A stretch of 64,000 nucleotides of DNA from Oscillatoria sp. FACHB-1407 (lineage in GTDB: Bacteria > Cyanobacteriota > Cyanobacteriia > Elainellales > Elainellaceae): positions 62,001 to 126,000 of the forward strand of contig NZ_JACJSA010000004.1 of the NCBI RefSeq assembly GCF_014697545.1. The letters run 5' to 3'. A program made the translations under genes and the position numbers. The notes under the pieces are model-generated. The model made no database searches. It worked only from the letters and a program-made list of their open reading frames with translations, and was not told the origin of the DNA. This document shows, piece after piece, positions 44,581 to 53,059 of this stretch (positions within the stretch are counted from its first letter, which is position 1; every line of letters begins with the position of its first letter).

Positions 44581-44871
44581 CTATCGCGATTGGCGTTTTG
44601 GAAAATCAATTGCCAGACACTTTTCTAAGTGCTTGATTTTTGCTTCCAGGGTTAGCTCTTTAGGAGGAGGCTGTTTGACAAACAGAGGTTGATTCAGGAA
44701 TGCCCAAATTCGTTGCCAGGTTTTGAAATTCATAGTTGATAGACGAATAAATCTTAGATGCAACCACGCAAAATGACCTAAGGTCAGTAGCACTAGCAGA
44801 CCGTCGTGTTCTAAAAGTAAGGCTTTGGGTGAAACGGTGTTGCGATGGAGCACACTACACCCTGATTTCAT
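44581..44871 (-). CDS. short ORF of unknown status
   Basis: 96 codons on the minus strand, with an inner ATG that would give about 50 residues starting MNFKTWQRIWAFLNQPLFVK and ending in a Lys-rich helix. A hydrophobic stretch precedes it (LLVLLTLGHFAWLHL). There is no clear ribosome binding site and no family was recognised; it may be a gene remnant. It is listed because amino-acid use looks more gene-like than in neighbouring open frames. Confidence 0.25.
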   Translation of the reverse strand: MKSGCSVLHRNTVSPKALLLEHDGLLVLLTLGHFAWLHLRFIRLSTMNFKTWQRIWAFLNQPLFVKQPPPKELTLEAKIKHLEKCLAIDFPKRQSR

Positions 44872-45112
44872 CTAGAACAGCCCATTAATCAAATTAAACA
44901 ACGTTAGAAAATTCAGGGGAGTACCCCAAAAGAGCGATTCTCAGCAAAATATCTGCTTCTAACGCTAAATTGGCAGCACTGCGCGGGGCTTGAATACTAC
45001 ACGCTCTCAAGCTGAGTCCTAGAACTAGAATCCACAGCAACGCTCAATTCTTTTAGCCTAAAGGGTTAGACGCGATCGCACTTCACCTGGCAGAGTCCTC
45101 TAAATGGGTGAT

Positions 45113-45236
45113 TTAGGCTGAATTTATAGCTTTGTTCAGAAAGCTTAGGACAGGGCAATCGGTCAAACACTGATTCGGGGGGAGCTGTCCGACTCGCTTC
45201 CGCCCCATCGAATGTGGCTACGGCTATAGTATGAAT
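45113..45236 (+). repeat. TATAGC-family dispersed repeat
   Basis: It starts TATAGCTTTGTTCAGAAAGC, has GAGCTGTCCGACTCGC in the middle and ends GTGGCTACGGCTATA. The ends are inverted (TATAGC/GCTATA). It matches the copy at 52860 in the same order; a reversed copy is at 11115-11232. Confidence 0.8.
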
Positions 45237-45582
45237 TTCGTATGAAGATAGCTGAACTGCTCTATGGGATTCAGGAGGAGAGGTGGAGGGGTAATACTGA
45301 CTGCCTGACAAATCTTTGATGCTTAACGATTGGAATCGCAGCGATAGGAGCAAAACCTGCCGATATGGTTACGAAGAACCTGGATGCATCCTGCCAAGGG
45401 AAACTTCGATTGGATAGGCGTGAATTAAATTCACCAGCCACATCACAGAAGATCAGAGGGTTTAGAACTTTTGTCAGTCAACCAGCCCATATCCATGCCG
45501 CTAGGCTCTCTCGCAAACCAAATAGGATTGTTATAGCCCTCTTCTGGCACTCTCTTCGTAAACACATCTCATACAGACCTCG

Positions 45583-45690
45583 TTTCCAAGCTCCTGCTTG
45601 GAAATGGACTGGCGGAGGCTCTGCCTCCTAAAGCAACGGTTGGAGGCAGAGCCTCCATGCGTACATTCCTGGCTAGAAGCTAGAAGGCTT
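45583..45690 (-). repeat. hairpin composite, inverted copy
   Basis: The hairpins of the element at 11281 recur in reverse order: TTTCCAAGC-TCCT-GCTTGGAAA (45583-45604), GGAGGC-TCT-GCCTCC (45614-45628), a second GGAGGC-AGA-GCCTCC (45642-45656) and an imperfect ATTCCTGGCT-AGAAGC end. The middle hairpin is duplicated in this copy. Confidence 0.85.
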
Positions 45691-45949
45691 TCGGAAAATA
45701 CTCTCCATCCAAAGTGATTAAAGAGGGATAGCTATCTTAATGAATAAAAAGATTAGATGTAGATGAAAGGGTAGCCGCATTTGTGCATTTAGAGTTGAAG
45801 ATGTTGGAGCGATAGTAAAGCAGTTTTTCTGAGGAGAAAATTACTCACCAAAGCTTTACCTGAAGGGGCTATAAAAACCAGACACTTTGCAGCGATTTAA
45901 AACAGACCTGTTAAGGTTGAATCATTGATCTGAAGATATGTTCTAACCA

Positions 45950-46288
45950 ATGAGCTCTGAGCAAGCCTTTCCCCAAATTGTCGTTCTGAAACCAAGTGGC
46001 ATCTTAGATAGTACTCAAACTAAAAAACTGCGCAGTGATATTGATGCTGTTTTGAACTCAAGCACCAAGGCGGTTTTGATTGATCTAGAAAATGTAACCT
46101 TCATGGACAGTTCTGGATTAGGTGCTTTAGTGATTATCTTGAAATCGGTTCGCATGAGTGGTGGGAAGCTTTATATCTGTTCTATGAATAGCCAGATTCA
46201 AATGTTATTTGAATTAACTGGAATGCATAAAGTATTTGATACGTTTGAAAATCAGTCTGAGTTTTATCAGGCGGTGAAAACTTCGTAA
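45950..46288 (+). CDS. STAS-domain anti-sigma factor antagonist
   Basis: A 112-residue single STAS domain of the SpoIIAA/RsbV type. The conserved phosphorylation loop reads FMDSSGLGALV (D53, S54, S55), preceded by VLIDLENVTF and followed by LKSVRMSGGKLYICSMNSQI. Such proteins bind a kinase/anti-sigma partner in the unphosphorylated state. Neither a kinase nor a PP2C phosphatase is adjacent, so the partner is elsewhere. The gene is monocistronic, AT-rich compared with its surroundings. Confidence 0.92.
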   Translation: MSSEQAFPQIVVLKPSGILDSTQTKKLRSDIDAVLNSSTKAVLIDLENVTFMDSSGLGALVIILKSVRMSGGKLYICSMNSQIQMLFELTGMHKVFDTFENQSEFYQAVKTS

Positions 46289-46976
46289 TTAAAACTGTCA
46301 GTAAGTAGAGCTGGTCAATGGGATGTGAGATGAATAGATTGTTTCTCGCAATCAACCCATTTTACAATTGATTTAGGAGTGTTATATTATTCATGTCGTG
46401 TGGAATGTTTTGTTGACAATCTGGGTTGTAACGCTTTTTAGGTGATGCATTGTACCCTAGTTGGCTGCCAAGCAAAGATTTGTTGGGCAATCAGCATCGT
46501 ACCTGTTGTGAATTGCATGATGCAAAAACGCATTCTGTACATACAATCTGTTCTGAGTTTCGTCTAATTAGTATTACTTTTAGCGTGGCTTTGCAAAAGG
46601 ATTGATGCGGCTAGAGCGATCGCAAAGCTGATGTAGTTATACGAATAGTTTTGACCATTCGTACTAGCAGCTTTGTTGTTGGAAGTCTTTATTGGTTTCC
46701 AGATGGCTACTTCAAACTGACATTTAACGAATGGCAGTTGAGTTGTCGTTGTAATCAGTTTTCAGAGCTATATTCGGTTTATTGAAGACAATCAAGTTGC
46801 CCCTGGCTGAGGCATAGTGGCGATCGTTGTCCTTATCAAATCGGTGAAGTTTCTGGTGGGAAAAATCAGCATACCCCTGCCAAACATCTCGACCAATGCT
46901 CTACAACTCGGTATTTTCCTTGGCTATTGAGTGGGTGCTGAAACGCAGGTAGTTGTACTTTACGTCGGTAAACTCA
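46289..46976. other. intergenic region before the PhyH gene
   Basis: About 690 bp, AT-rich, with no supportable gene and no recognised repeat. It may contain a long leader or promoter for the dioxygenase gene. I see nothing specific in it. Confidence 0.5.
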
Positions 46977-47816
46977 ATGGTAAGGTCAATCAAATCTTTA
47001 ACTGGAAGCGATCTACATCGTCTTGGACGCTTTTTGACAGTCCGCAAAACCTATAGTTTTATTCAGCATCAGCGACAACAGTTGAATGAAGCGCAGTGGA
47101 AACGCCATCTCAAAATTCGTGACGCTTCCTTGTTTGAAGCGATCGACATTAACGACTTTGTGAGTCAAATTCGTCAAAATGCGGTTTGTTTTGGTTTGCA
47201 ATTACCTGAAGCTCTGATCACAGAAATCGATCACTACGCCAGAACCACCTCTTGCACAGAACCTGGATTTCAGGATTCATTTTTGATTAATGAGGTGCAG
47301 GATGGACGACTGCGGGGTGAGCGGCCTGTGTTGCGGGCGTTGGTTGATCATACGGAGAAATGTGAGGCGATCGCCCTGTTAGAACAAGACCCTGTTTTAA
47401 TTGACATTGTGCGATCGTATTTGGGCTACTATCCCACTCGCATTACTCGTCATTTAACCTGGAGTATTGTTTCCAACTTGCCGGAACATGGAAAGCAATT
47501 TTACCCTCCCACAGCATTTCACTATGACATTGCCGGATTCAACTTTATGACCACCTATTTCTACATTACGGATGTAGATGCGGAGTCAGGAGCACATGTC
47601 ATGATCCCTGGTTCTCATGTGCAGAAACCGTGGTGGATGGTGTTTTCGTCAGGACGGCAATCCGACAAAGCAGTCTATGGCTATTACGGCAAGGACAAAG
47701 AATTAGTGATTGAGGGCAAACGGGGGTTTGGATTTATGCAAGATCCGTCCTGCATCCATAAAGTATTACCCCCAATTAAAGCCAATCGGTTATTGTTGCA
47801 ACTCCGCTATTCCTGA
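46977..47816 (+). CDS. phytanoyl-CoA dioxygenase (PhyH) family protein
   Basis: A 279-residue Fe(II)/2-oxoglutarate oxygenase. Iron ligands H182-Y-D184 in TAFHYDIAGF and the distal H261 in CIHKVLPP; the 2-oxoglutarate-binding arginine is probably that in KANRLLLQLR. VDAESGAHVMIPGSH between the ligands is typical. The N-terminal 90 residues are helical and not part of the core. Members hydroxylate lipids, amino acids or natural products; the substrate cannot be read from context, as no pathway gene is near. The ATG at 46977 is preferred to a TTG at 46953. Confidence 0.88.
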   Translation: MVRSIKSLTGSDLHRLGRFLTVRKTYSFIQHQRQQLNEAQWKRHLKIRDASLFEAIDINDFVSQIRQNAVCFGLQLPEALITEIDHYARTTSCTEPGFQDSFLINEVQDGRLRGERPVLRALVDHTEKCEAIALLEQDPVLIDIVRSYLGYYPTRITRHLTWSIVSNLPEHGKQFYPPTAFHYDIAGFNFMTTYFYITDVDAESGAHVMIPGSHVQKPWWMVFSSGRQSDKAVYGYYGKDKELVIEGKRGFGFMQDPSCIHKVLPPIKANRLLLQLRYS

Positions 47817-48082
47817 GGATTGTGGATTTATAGCGATCGCCGCTGCATTTAGGGCAGAAGGGGTGTGGGGCTGCGCCCCGATCCAGGGTTCCACCCCTGC
47901 ACCCCGTCCTAACCCAAGTGGCTACGGCTGTAATAAACTTCGTAAACTGTACGGGCGGGTTTAGCAGACCAATCTGCGCCTTGCAATGGGTTTGACGGCA
48001 AACCTCGTTTTCCCAACCACAAAAAGATCCCCGATTTTTGAGAAACCGGGGACTTAAACTGGTAGCCATACTACCAATTACT
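47817..48082. repeat. cluster of dispersed repeats downstream of PhyH
   Basis: Four repeat pieces lie one after another: the GC-rich family (about 47865-47935, GGGCTGCGCCCCGATCC ... AAGTGGCTACGGCTG), the AACTGTACGGGCGGGTTTAG family (47943-48010, also near 13055 and 52759), a hairpin TCCCCG...CGGGGA (48028-48052), and then the MITE copy D. Stacking suggests a preferred landing zone. Confidence 0.7.
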
Positions 48083-48249
48083 TAACGTGAATTCGGGATA
48101 AGGATTTCGGCGGTTAAAACCGCCGCTATCGGAGCAAAACCGACCTGCGTCGGTTCGTCAACTCCGGCTTTTTTCGGAGTCCGCCGACGCGGACTTCGCT
48201 CCAGTAGCTGCGAATTCATTCGCCGGGCTCTTAAACCGAACTGACGTTA
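48083..48249 (+). mobile_element. MITE-like element, copy D
   Basis: The best-kept copy, 167 bp. Left end TAACGTGAATTCGGGATAAG, right end CTTAAACCGAACTGACGTTA. Inner palindromes are GGCGGTTAAAACCGCC, CCGACCTGCGTCGG and GTCCGCCGACGCGGAC. The terminal TTA at 48247-48249 is the stop codon (TAA) of the minus-strand gene that ends there. Confidence 0.88.
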
Positions 48250-48648
48250 CTTAGATTCAGGATGCATCAGAGTATTCCATGCCGCCTTAGCCGCATCTGC
48301 AAGACGAGTTCCCAAGGTTTCCACTTCACTGACAACAGATTGCCAGTTCTTCTCGGCTTCTTTTTGAATCAGTTCAATGGATTTTTCGATGCGTTCTGGG
48401 TCGATCAGCTGATTTTCCTCGATCGCCTCACGCGCTTGCCGAACAGCCTTGAGATAGGCATCACGGGTGAAGTCACCTGCCGTTTGTACTTCAATCTGTG
48501 CCCTCTTTTTCACAGCTTCGATCAAGGCTTTTGTTTCGCGGCGGATTTCATCCGATTCATCTGCCATTTCAGAGTCAACCATCGCACTGGTTTCTGGGCT
48601 AACAGGGACGATCGCTGACGTTTCGGGAGTATCGATTTCAGAAGTCAT
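48247..48648 (-). CDS. small coiled-coil protein of unknown function
   Basis: A 133-residue, strongly charged, helical protein. After a Ser/Thr/Glu-rich N-terminus (about 1-30) it is a continuous amphipathic helix pattern (EIRRETKALIEAVKKRAQIE, YLKAVRQAREAIEENQLIDP, IEKSIELIQKEAEKNWQSVV). No signal or membrane segment. GGAGG lies 6 bp upstream of the ATG at 48648. It resembles stress-related or envelope-associated helical proteins in general form only. Its last codons are followed by a TAA that belongs to a MITE-like element. Confidence 0.7.
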   Translation of the reverse strand: MTSEIDTPETSAIVPVSPETSAMVDSEMADESDEIRRETKALIEAVKKRAQIEVQTAGDFTRDAYLKAVRQAREAIEENQLIDPERIEKSIELIQKEAEKNWQSVVSEVETLGTRLADAAKAAWNTLMHPESK

Positions 48649-48670
48649 AGAACCTCCTGGGGGATAAAAC

Positions 48671-48759
48671 AGAAGAAAGAAGAGGGAAAACAGAAGAAAG
48701 AAGAGGAAAGAAGGGAAATAGAAGCGAGAAGAGGGAAGAAGGAAGAAAAAAGAGGGTGA
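48671..48759 (+). repeat. purine-rich tract (AGAAGAAAG/GGAAGAA)
   Basis: About 90 bp almost only of A and G on the plus strand, with four or five pyrimidine interruptions, made of degenerate AGAAGAAAGAAGAGGGAAAA-type units. It separates the htpX stop codon from the upstream sequence of the small coiled-coil gene. Such mirror-like tracts can form triplex DNA; this is only a possibility. Confidence 0.75.
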
Positions 48760-48784
48760 GACAATTCAAGTGATGAAATTGAGC

Positions 48785-49657
48785 TTAGCGCACCGAGAAG
48801 GAAGTACCTAGTTCGCGTTCTAATTTCAACAGATTTTGAATTCTCGCCTCAGTGGAGGGATGTGTGGAGAAGAGATTGCTTAACGCTTGCCGAGGAATGG
48901 CGTTGACGATCAGCAGTGGCTCAAAGGCAGGATTTGCAGCGATCGGCATTTGACGTGCGCTGGCTTCTAGTCGCTGTAAAGCTCTTGCCAAAGCGCGAGG
49001 GTTACCTGTCAATCGGGCGGCACCTGCATCGGCTTCAAACTCACGAGTGCGAGAGATGCCCAGTTGAATCACAGAAGCGGCAACGGGAGCCACCATGAGT
49101 GTGAGCAACAGCCCAAAGGGATTACTGCCTTCGCGATCGCTCTGAGAACCGCCCCCAAACCACAGACTATAGCTAACGATTTGTGCCAGAAAAGAAATGG
49201 CTCCGGCGATCGTAGCGGCAACAGCTTGAGTTAGCGTGTCGCGGTTTTTGATGTGGCTGAGTTCGTGAGCAATAACAGCTTCTAGCTCGTCTTCGGGCAG
49301 CATGTTGACAATGCCCTGAGTTACAGCAACCGCTGCGTGTTCGGGGTCACGTCCAGTGGCGAAGGCGTTTGCTCCAGCCGTGGGAATGATATAAAGCTTG
49401 GGCATTGGCAGATTGGCGCGATCGCTCAGGCGTTGCACCATGCGGTATAACCCAGGAGCCTGGTTTGGGCTAATCGGCTGTGCCCGATAGGCTGCGAGGG
49501 CAATCTTGTCAGAGGAATACCAGGAGACGAAGTTCATCAGAGCGGCTAGACCAATCCCAAGCACTGCTCCGGTGACTCCTCCAATTAACCAATAGCTGAC
49601 CGTGATTAATAGCGCACTCAGCAAACCCAGCAAAGCAACGGTTTTAACTTGGTTCAT
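48785..49657 (-). CDS. htpX: zinc metalloprotease HtpX
   Basis: HtpX (290 aa) is a membrane-bound zinc protease for membrane-protein quality control. Two N-terminal helices (about 7-25 and 28-48), then the zinc helix H131-E-L-S-H135, the third ligand in SRTREFEADAGAARLTGNP (about 203-221), and two more helices between (about 145-195). The C-terminal part has LFSTHPSTEARIQNLLKLE, the usual end. It is separate from the LemA-linked M48 gene at the left edge, so the organism has at least two M48 proteases. Confidence 0.94.
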   Translation of the reverse strand: MNQVKTVALLGLLSALLITVSYWLIGGVTGAVLGIGLAALMNFVSWYSSDKIALAAYRAQPISPNQAPGLYRMVQRLSDRANLPMPKLYIIPTAGANAFATGRDPEHAAVAVTQGIVNMLPEDELEAVIAHELSHIKNRDTLTQAVAATIAGAISFLAQIVSYSLWFGGGSQSDREGSNPFGLLLTLMVAPVAASVIQLGISRTREFEADAGAARLTGNPRALARALQRLEASARQMPIAANPAFEPLLIVNAIPRQALSNLFSTHPSTEARIQNLLKLERELGTSFSVR

Positions 49658-49926
49658 ACCTTGGACTCCTTACGGCAACGCTGTGAGAGAGTTGGTTTAG
49701 GGTGAAATAGCGTTGCCTTTCATATTTCTTTCATTATTAATGATTTTTCTACGGGACGTGAGGTAGAACCCATCCCGATTTGGTACGGATTTCTCACCCT
49801 TGGGTGGGGAGTAGGGAGTGGGGAGTGGGGAGTAGAGAACTAGGAGCGTAAGGGCGGTGGGCTTCCGCCGTGAGCGTTCAGCCGAACGATGGGTTAGAAC
49901 GAAGACAGGATGGGGTTTTACACAAA
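49658..49926. other. intergenic region upstream of htpX with dispersed repeat
   Basis: The right part (49858-49933) is a reversed copy of the repeat at 20826, with GCTTCCGCCGTGAGCGTTCA and ACGATGGGTTAGAACGAAGA. To its left is a short GGGAGTGGGGAGTAGGG-like tract (49805-49835). The htpX promoter should lie near 49658-49760; nothing more can be said. Confidence 0.55.
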
Positions 49927-50186
49927 ATTCTGGACACACCCCGCGAGCGAGACGCTCGCACTTACTTTGACCGCATCAATTTCTTAACCTTATTCTGGAC
50001 ACACCCCGCGAGCGAGACGCTCGCACTTACTTTGACCGCATCAATTTCTTAACCTTATTCTGGACACACCCCGCGAGCGAGACGCTCGTACTTACTTTGA
50101 CCGCATCAATTTCTTAACCTTATTCTGGACACACCCCGCGAGCGAGACGCTCGCACTTACTTTGACCGCATCAATTTCTTAACCTT
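49927..50186 (+). repeat. four exact tandem copies of a 65-bp unit with hairpin
   Basis: Units start at 49927, 49992, 50057 and 50122. Each reads ATTCTGGACACACCCC, then the hairpin GCGAGCG-AGA-CGCTCGC, then ACTTACTTTGACCGCATCAA and TTTCTTAACCTT. Only one base differs (CTCGTAC in the third copy). The first unit joins the dispersed repeat at 49858. Near identity points to a recent expansion. There are no spacers, so it is not a CRISPR array. Confidence 0.97.
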
Positions 50187-50187
50187 T

Positions 50188-50223
50188 ATTAACCGCTAAA
50201 ATCCTGATCCCGACTTCACGCTG
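50188..50223 (-). mobile_element. MITE-like element, end fragment
   Basis: Reversed and complemented, this is the left end of the MITE family (CAGCGTGAAGTCGGGATCAG, GATTTTAGCGGTTAA). The rest of the element is missing. It lies between the 65-bp repeats and the CHASE kinase gene. Confidence 0.7.
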
Positions 50224-50357
50224 ATTAAATGCATACCTCAAAACTCAATTGCCTACTCCCTTACTCCCTTACTCTTTTCCCTTGTTACAAAAATGACAAT
50301 TGCCCCCTATAGAAGGACTGATACACTTACTGAATTGGTACTGCGGGTCGATCGCCC

Positions 50358-52670
50358 ATGACGATGAAAACCGAATTGCAGGAACGGGCAGATAGTTTGG
50401 CGAGTAATTTGCAACGCAGTGTTGATGCTTGCTTTGAGGTGTTGCGATCGATTAGTCAATTGTTTGCTTCGTCGCCGCAAGAGGTGAAACGGCAAGATTT
50501 TCAGCGGTTTGTACAGCCTGCGCTCGTGCGCCATCCCAGTATTCATGCGTTGGAGTGGTTACCGCGACTGCTGGATGGCGATCGCCCTGCCTTTGAGCAA
50601 GCCATGCAAGCCGAAGGATATGCCAACTTTCAAGTCACAGAACGGACAACGGATGGCACTTTGATTCGGGCAGGAGCACGACCAGATTATTTCCCGGTCT
50701 ACTATGTTGAGCCGCTCGACAACAACGAGTTGGCATTGGGCTATGATGCAGCATCGGATGCAACCCGACGAGCCGCGTTGGAGCGGGCACGCGATACAGG
50801 GGCGATCGCGGTGAGTGGGCGGATTGAGTTGGTGCAAACGGCTCGACAACAGTTTGGGCTGCTGGTGATTTTGCCGATTTACCGCCAGGGCATGGCGTGC
50901 GATACGGTGAGCGATCGCCGTCAGTATTTACAGGGGTTTGTGTTGGGAGTGTTTCGGGTGGCGGATGTGGTGCGTTCGTCGCTCGCAGGGTTAACGCTCG
51001 ACCACATCGACTTTTACCTGAGCGATCGCTCCGACCATCCCGAAGTGGGGTTCCTCGCTGCTTATGACTCTAAAAGTAAACAAGTGATTGCCAGGGCTGA
51101 AACCAAGTTGACCCTCCCTCATGCGGCTCAGGGTAAAGCTATTTGTACCCGCAGTTTTGCGATCGCTGACCGGGAGTGGTCGCTGGTGCTGATGCCTACA
51201 GCGGCTTATATCGACCGGGCAGAACTCTATCAACAGAGCCGCATTCGGGCAGATGCAGCGACGGCTGAAGCGGCGACCCTCAAAAAAGTGCTCCGCAACC
51301 TGCAACAAACGCAAGCCCGGTGGTTTCTGGAAAAAAACCTGATTGCAATCGGGGTTGGCTTGATTTTGGTGATCTTGAGCGGAGCGAACTGGCTGTCACA
51401 TCAGAATGCAACACAATTGTTGGAAAGCAAAGCCAGAACTGAGCAGACTTATGGGGTGTTGGCACGGTTGGCAACATTATTGGCACTGACGACTGATACT
51501 GACACAGTTTCCCGGGAGACTGCGCCAACCTCTGTGTCTACGGCAGATCTCATTGAGGCTGAGCTAGAAACCCTGCGGCGGGCGATCGCCCAAAATGCTG
51601 AGCAACAACGCCGACTCGATCAGTTGGAACCTCTGATTGCTCAACGGCTGAATACGCTGGATCAATCGCCCCCTGCGGTGGTGAGTCAGCTAACAACTCG
51701 CGATCGCCAACTGCAACAACAAATTCGTCAACTGATTGCAGAGATCGAACAAACTGAGCGATCGCAATTGCCCTATTGGCAAAGTCAAGCGAGAGCGAGT
51801 CTAGACAATAGCTTTTGGACTAACGTTGTTGGAAGTGCGTTGGGAATTGTGTTGTGGATTGGTGTGTATTACCTGTTACAACGACAAATCTCAGAACGTC
51901 AGCGAGTTGAAGCGGCTCTTTATGCGGCTAACAACCAGTTAGAACTGGAAGTTCAAGAACGGTTAGCCGAGTTGGCACAAACTCGCGAAATTAATGAACT
52001 CAAAATGCGTTTGTTTTCAATGGTGTCTCACGAATTTCGGACACCACTCAGCACCATTTTGGTATCCACTCAATTGTTAACTAACAGTGAGGCAGGATGG
52101 TCAGAAGAAAAGCGAGTGAAAAATCTTTCACGCATTCAATCTGCTGCGAAGACAATGGCGCAGCTGTTGAGTGACATCCTCACCTTAGGGCGAGCAGAAG
52201 CAGGAAAGTTAGAGTTTCGTCCAGAACTACTCGATCTAAAGAGCTTTTGTCATAGTTTGATAGACGAAATTCAAATCAGCACTGAAACACAACGGGCGAT
52301 CGCTGTGATCGTTTGTAGTGAATCAACGCAAGCCACGGTAGATGGCAAATTATTGCAATCGATCTTAACGAATCTGTTGTCCAACGCGATCAAATACTCA
52401 GAGAGCGATCGCCCCATTCAGTTGATCCTAACCTGCACACCGGAACAGGTAACAATTGAAGTCAAAGATCAGGGTATCGGCATTTCACCAGAGGATCAAA
52501 AACGTCTTTATGAAGCCTTTCATCGCGGTCAAAACGTGGGTGATGTGGTAGGTACGGGGTTAGGGCTTGCAGTTGTCAAAACCTGTGTTGATTTACATGG
52601 GGGGCACATCGCCGTAGACAGCGAAGTCGGAGTTGGTACAACGTTTATGGTGACTTTGCCACAACTGTAA
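50358..52670 (+). CDS. CHASE-domain sensor histidine kinase lacking the N-terminal membrane helix
   Basis: A 770-residue histidine kinase. Residues about 20-235 are a CHASE sensor domain (IHALEWLPRLLDGDRPAFEQ, GYDAASDATRRAALERARDT). A membrane helix (about 325-345), a CHASE3-like four-helix part (about 350-490) and a second helix (about 495-513) follow, then a coiled coil, the dimerisation domain with the phosphorylated H558 in MVSHEFRTPLSTI, and the ATPase domain (LTNLLSNAIKYS, VKDQGIGISPED, GTGLGLAVVK). CHASE domains are normally outside the membrane, preceded by a helix; here the frame opens right at the domain and an in-frame TGA lies 25 bp upstream, so the anchor is missing. The upstream DNA is repeat and MITE debris, which suggests loss of the 5' end. 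No response regulator is adjacent. Confidence 0.88.
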   Translation: MTMKTELQERADSLASNLQRSVDACFEVLRSISQLFASSPQEVKRQDFQRFVQPALVRHPSIHALEWLPRLLDGDRPAFEQAMQAEGYANFQVTERTTDGTLIRAGARPDYFPVYYVEPLDNNELALGYDAASDATRRAALERARDTGAIAVSGRIELVQTARQQFGLLVILPIYRQGMACDTVSDRRQYLQGFVLGVFRVADVVRSSLAGLTLDHIDFYLSDRSDHPEVGFLAAYDSKSKQVIARAETKLTLPHAAQGKAICTRSFAIADREWSLVLMPTAAYIDRAELYQQSRIRADAATAEAATLKKVLRNLQQTQARWFLEKNLIAIGVGLILVILSGANWLSHQNATQLLESKARTEQTYGVLARLATLLALTTDTDTVSRETAPTSVSTADLIEAELETLRRAIAQNAEQQRRLDQLEPLIAQRLNTLDQSPPAVVSQLTTRDRQLQQQIRQLIAEIEQTERSQLPYWQSQARASLDNSFWTNVVGSALGIVLWIGVYYLLQRQISERQRVEAALYAANNQLELEVQERLAELAQTREINELKMRLFSMVSHEFRTPLSTILVSTQLLTNSEAGWSEEKRVKNLSRIQSAAKTMAQLLSDILTLGRAEAGKLEFRPELLDLKSFCHSLIDEIQISTETQRAIAVIVCSESTQATVDGKLLQSILTNLLSNAIKYSESDRPIQLILTCTPEQVTIEVKDQGIGISPEDQKRLYEAFHRGQNVGDVVGTGLGLAVVKTCVDLHGGHIAVDSEVGVGTTFMVTLPQL

Positions 52671-52738
52671 AGAGTGGGGAATGGGGAATGGGAAGTCGCG
52701 AGTACCTCTACATCCTATGCGGTTGCTGCTTAGGATTG

Positions 52739-52962
52739 TGAATTTAATAAATCCGCAAACTGTACGGGCGGGTTTAGCAGACCCATCTGTGCCCTGTTAT
52801 AGATTTGACAGCAAAACCCGCCCCTACCAAACATCGAACTTATTTAATTTCCATACCTTATAGCTTTGGTCAGAAAGCTTAGGACAAAGGTAATGGCTCA
52901 AATACTGATTCTGGGAAGCTTTCTGACTCACCTCCACTCCATCAAATGTGGCTATGGCTATA
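52739..52962 (+). repeat. two dispersed repeats downstream of the kinase
   Basis: At 52739-52830 a copy of the CAAACTGTACGGGCGGGTTT family, with its inner inverted ends (GGGCGGGTTT ... AAACCCGCCC). At 52860-52961 the most regular TATAGC-family copy: TATAGCTTTGGTCAGAAAGC, then GGGAAGCTTTCTGACTCACC and GTGGCTATGGCTATA. They fill most of the 390 bp between the kinase and the PEP-CTERM gene. Confidence 0.8.
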
Positions 52963-53059
52963 TAGCGGTTTTTATATGGGTAAACCTCAAATGCTTTGTA
53001 GGGACTCGGCATTGCCAAGCCCCTACGTAACAGTATGGATAACGCAACTGAGAATAGCT

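Larger units (their letters stand above)
44872..45949. other. long intergenic region with dispersed repeats
   Basis: About 1.08 kb with no supportable gene. It holds the TATAGC-family repeat (45113-45236) and the hairpin composite (45583-45690). The remainder is unassigned; the last 250 bp are AT-rich and upstream of the STAS gene. Confidence 0.5.

Noticed and set aside
44500-44628. 42-codon plus-strand frame overlapping the start codon of the hydroquinone reductase gene
   Set aside because: It has an ATG and a fairly gene-like peptide (LSQRTPEEGFIGLSRLAFWK), but no ribosome binding site and it shares bases with the divergent gene start; not enough support for a call.
49870-50052. 60-codon frame across the 65-bp repeats
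   Set aside because: It is made by the dispersed repeat and the tandem units.
49927-50186. CRISPR array
   Set aside because: The 65-bp units are contiguous and identical throughout, with no variable spacers and no cas genes near.
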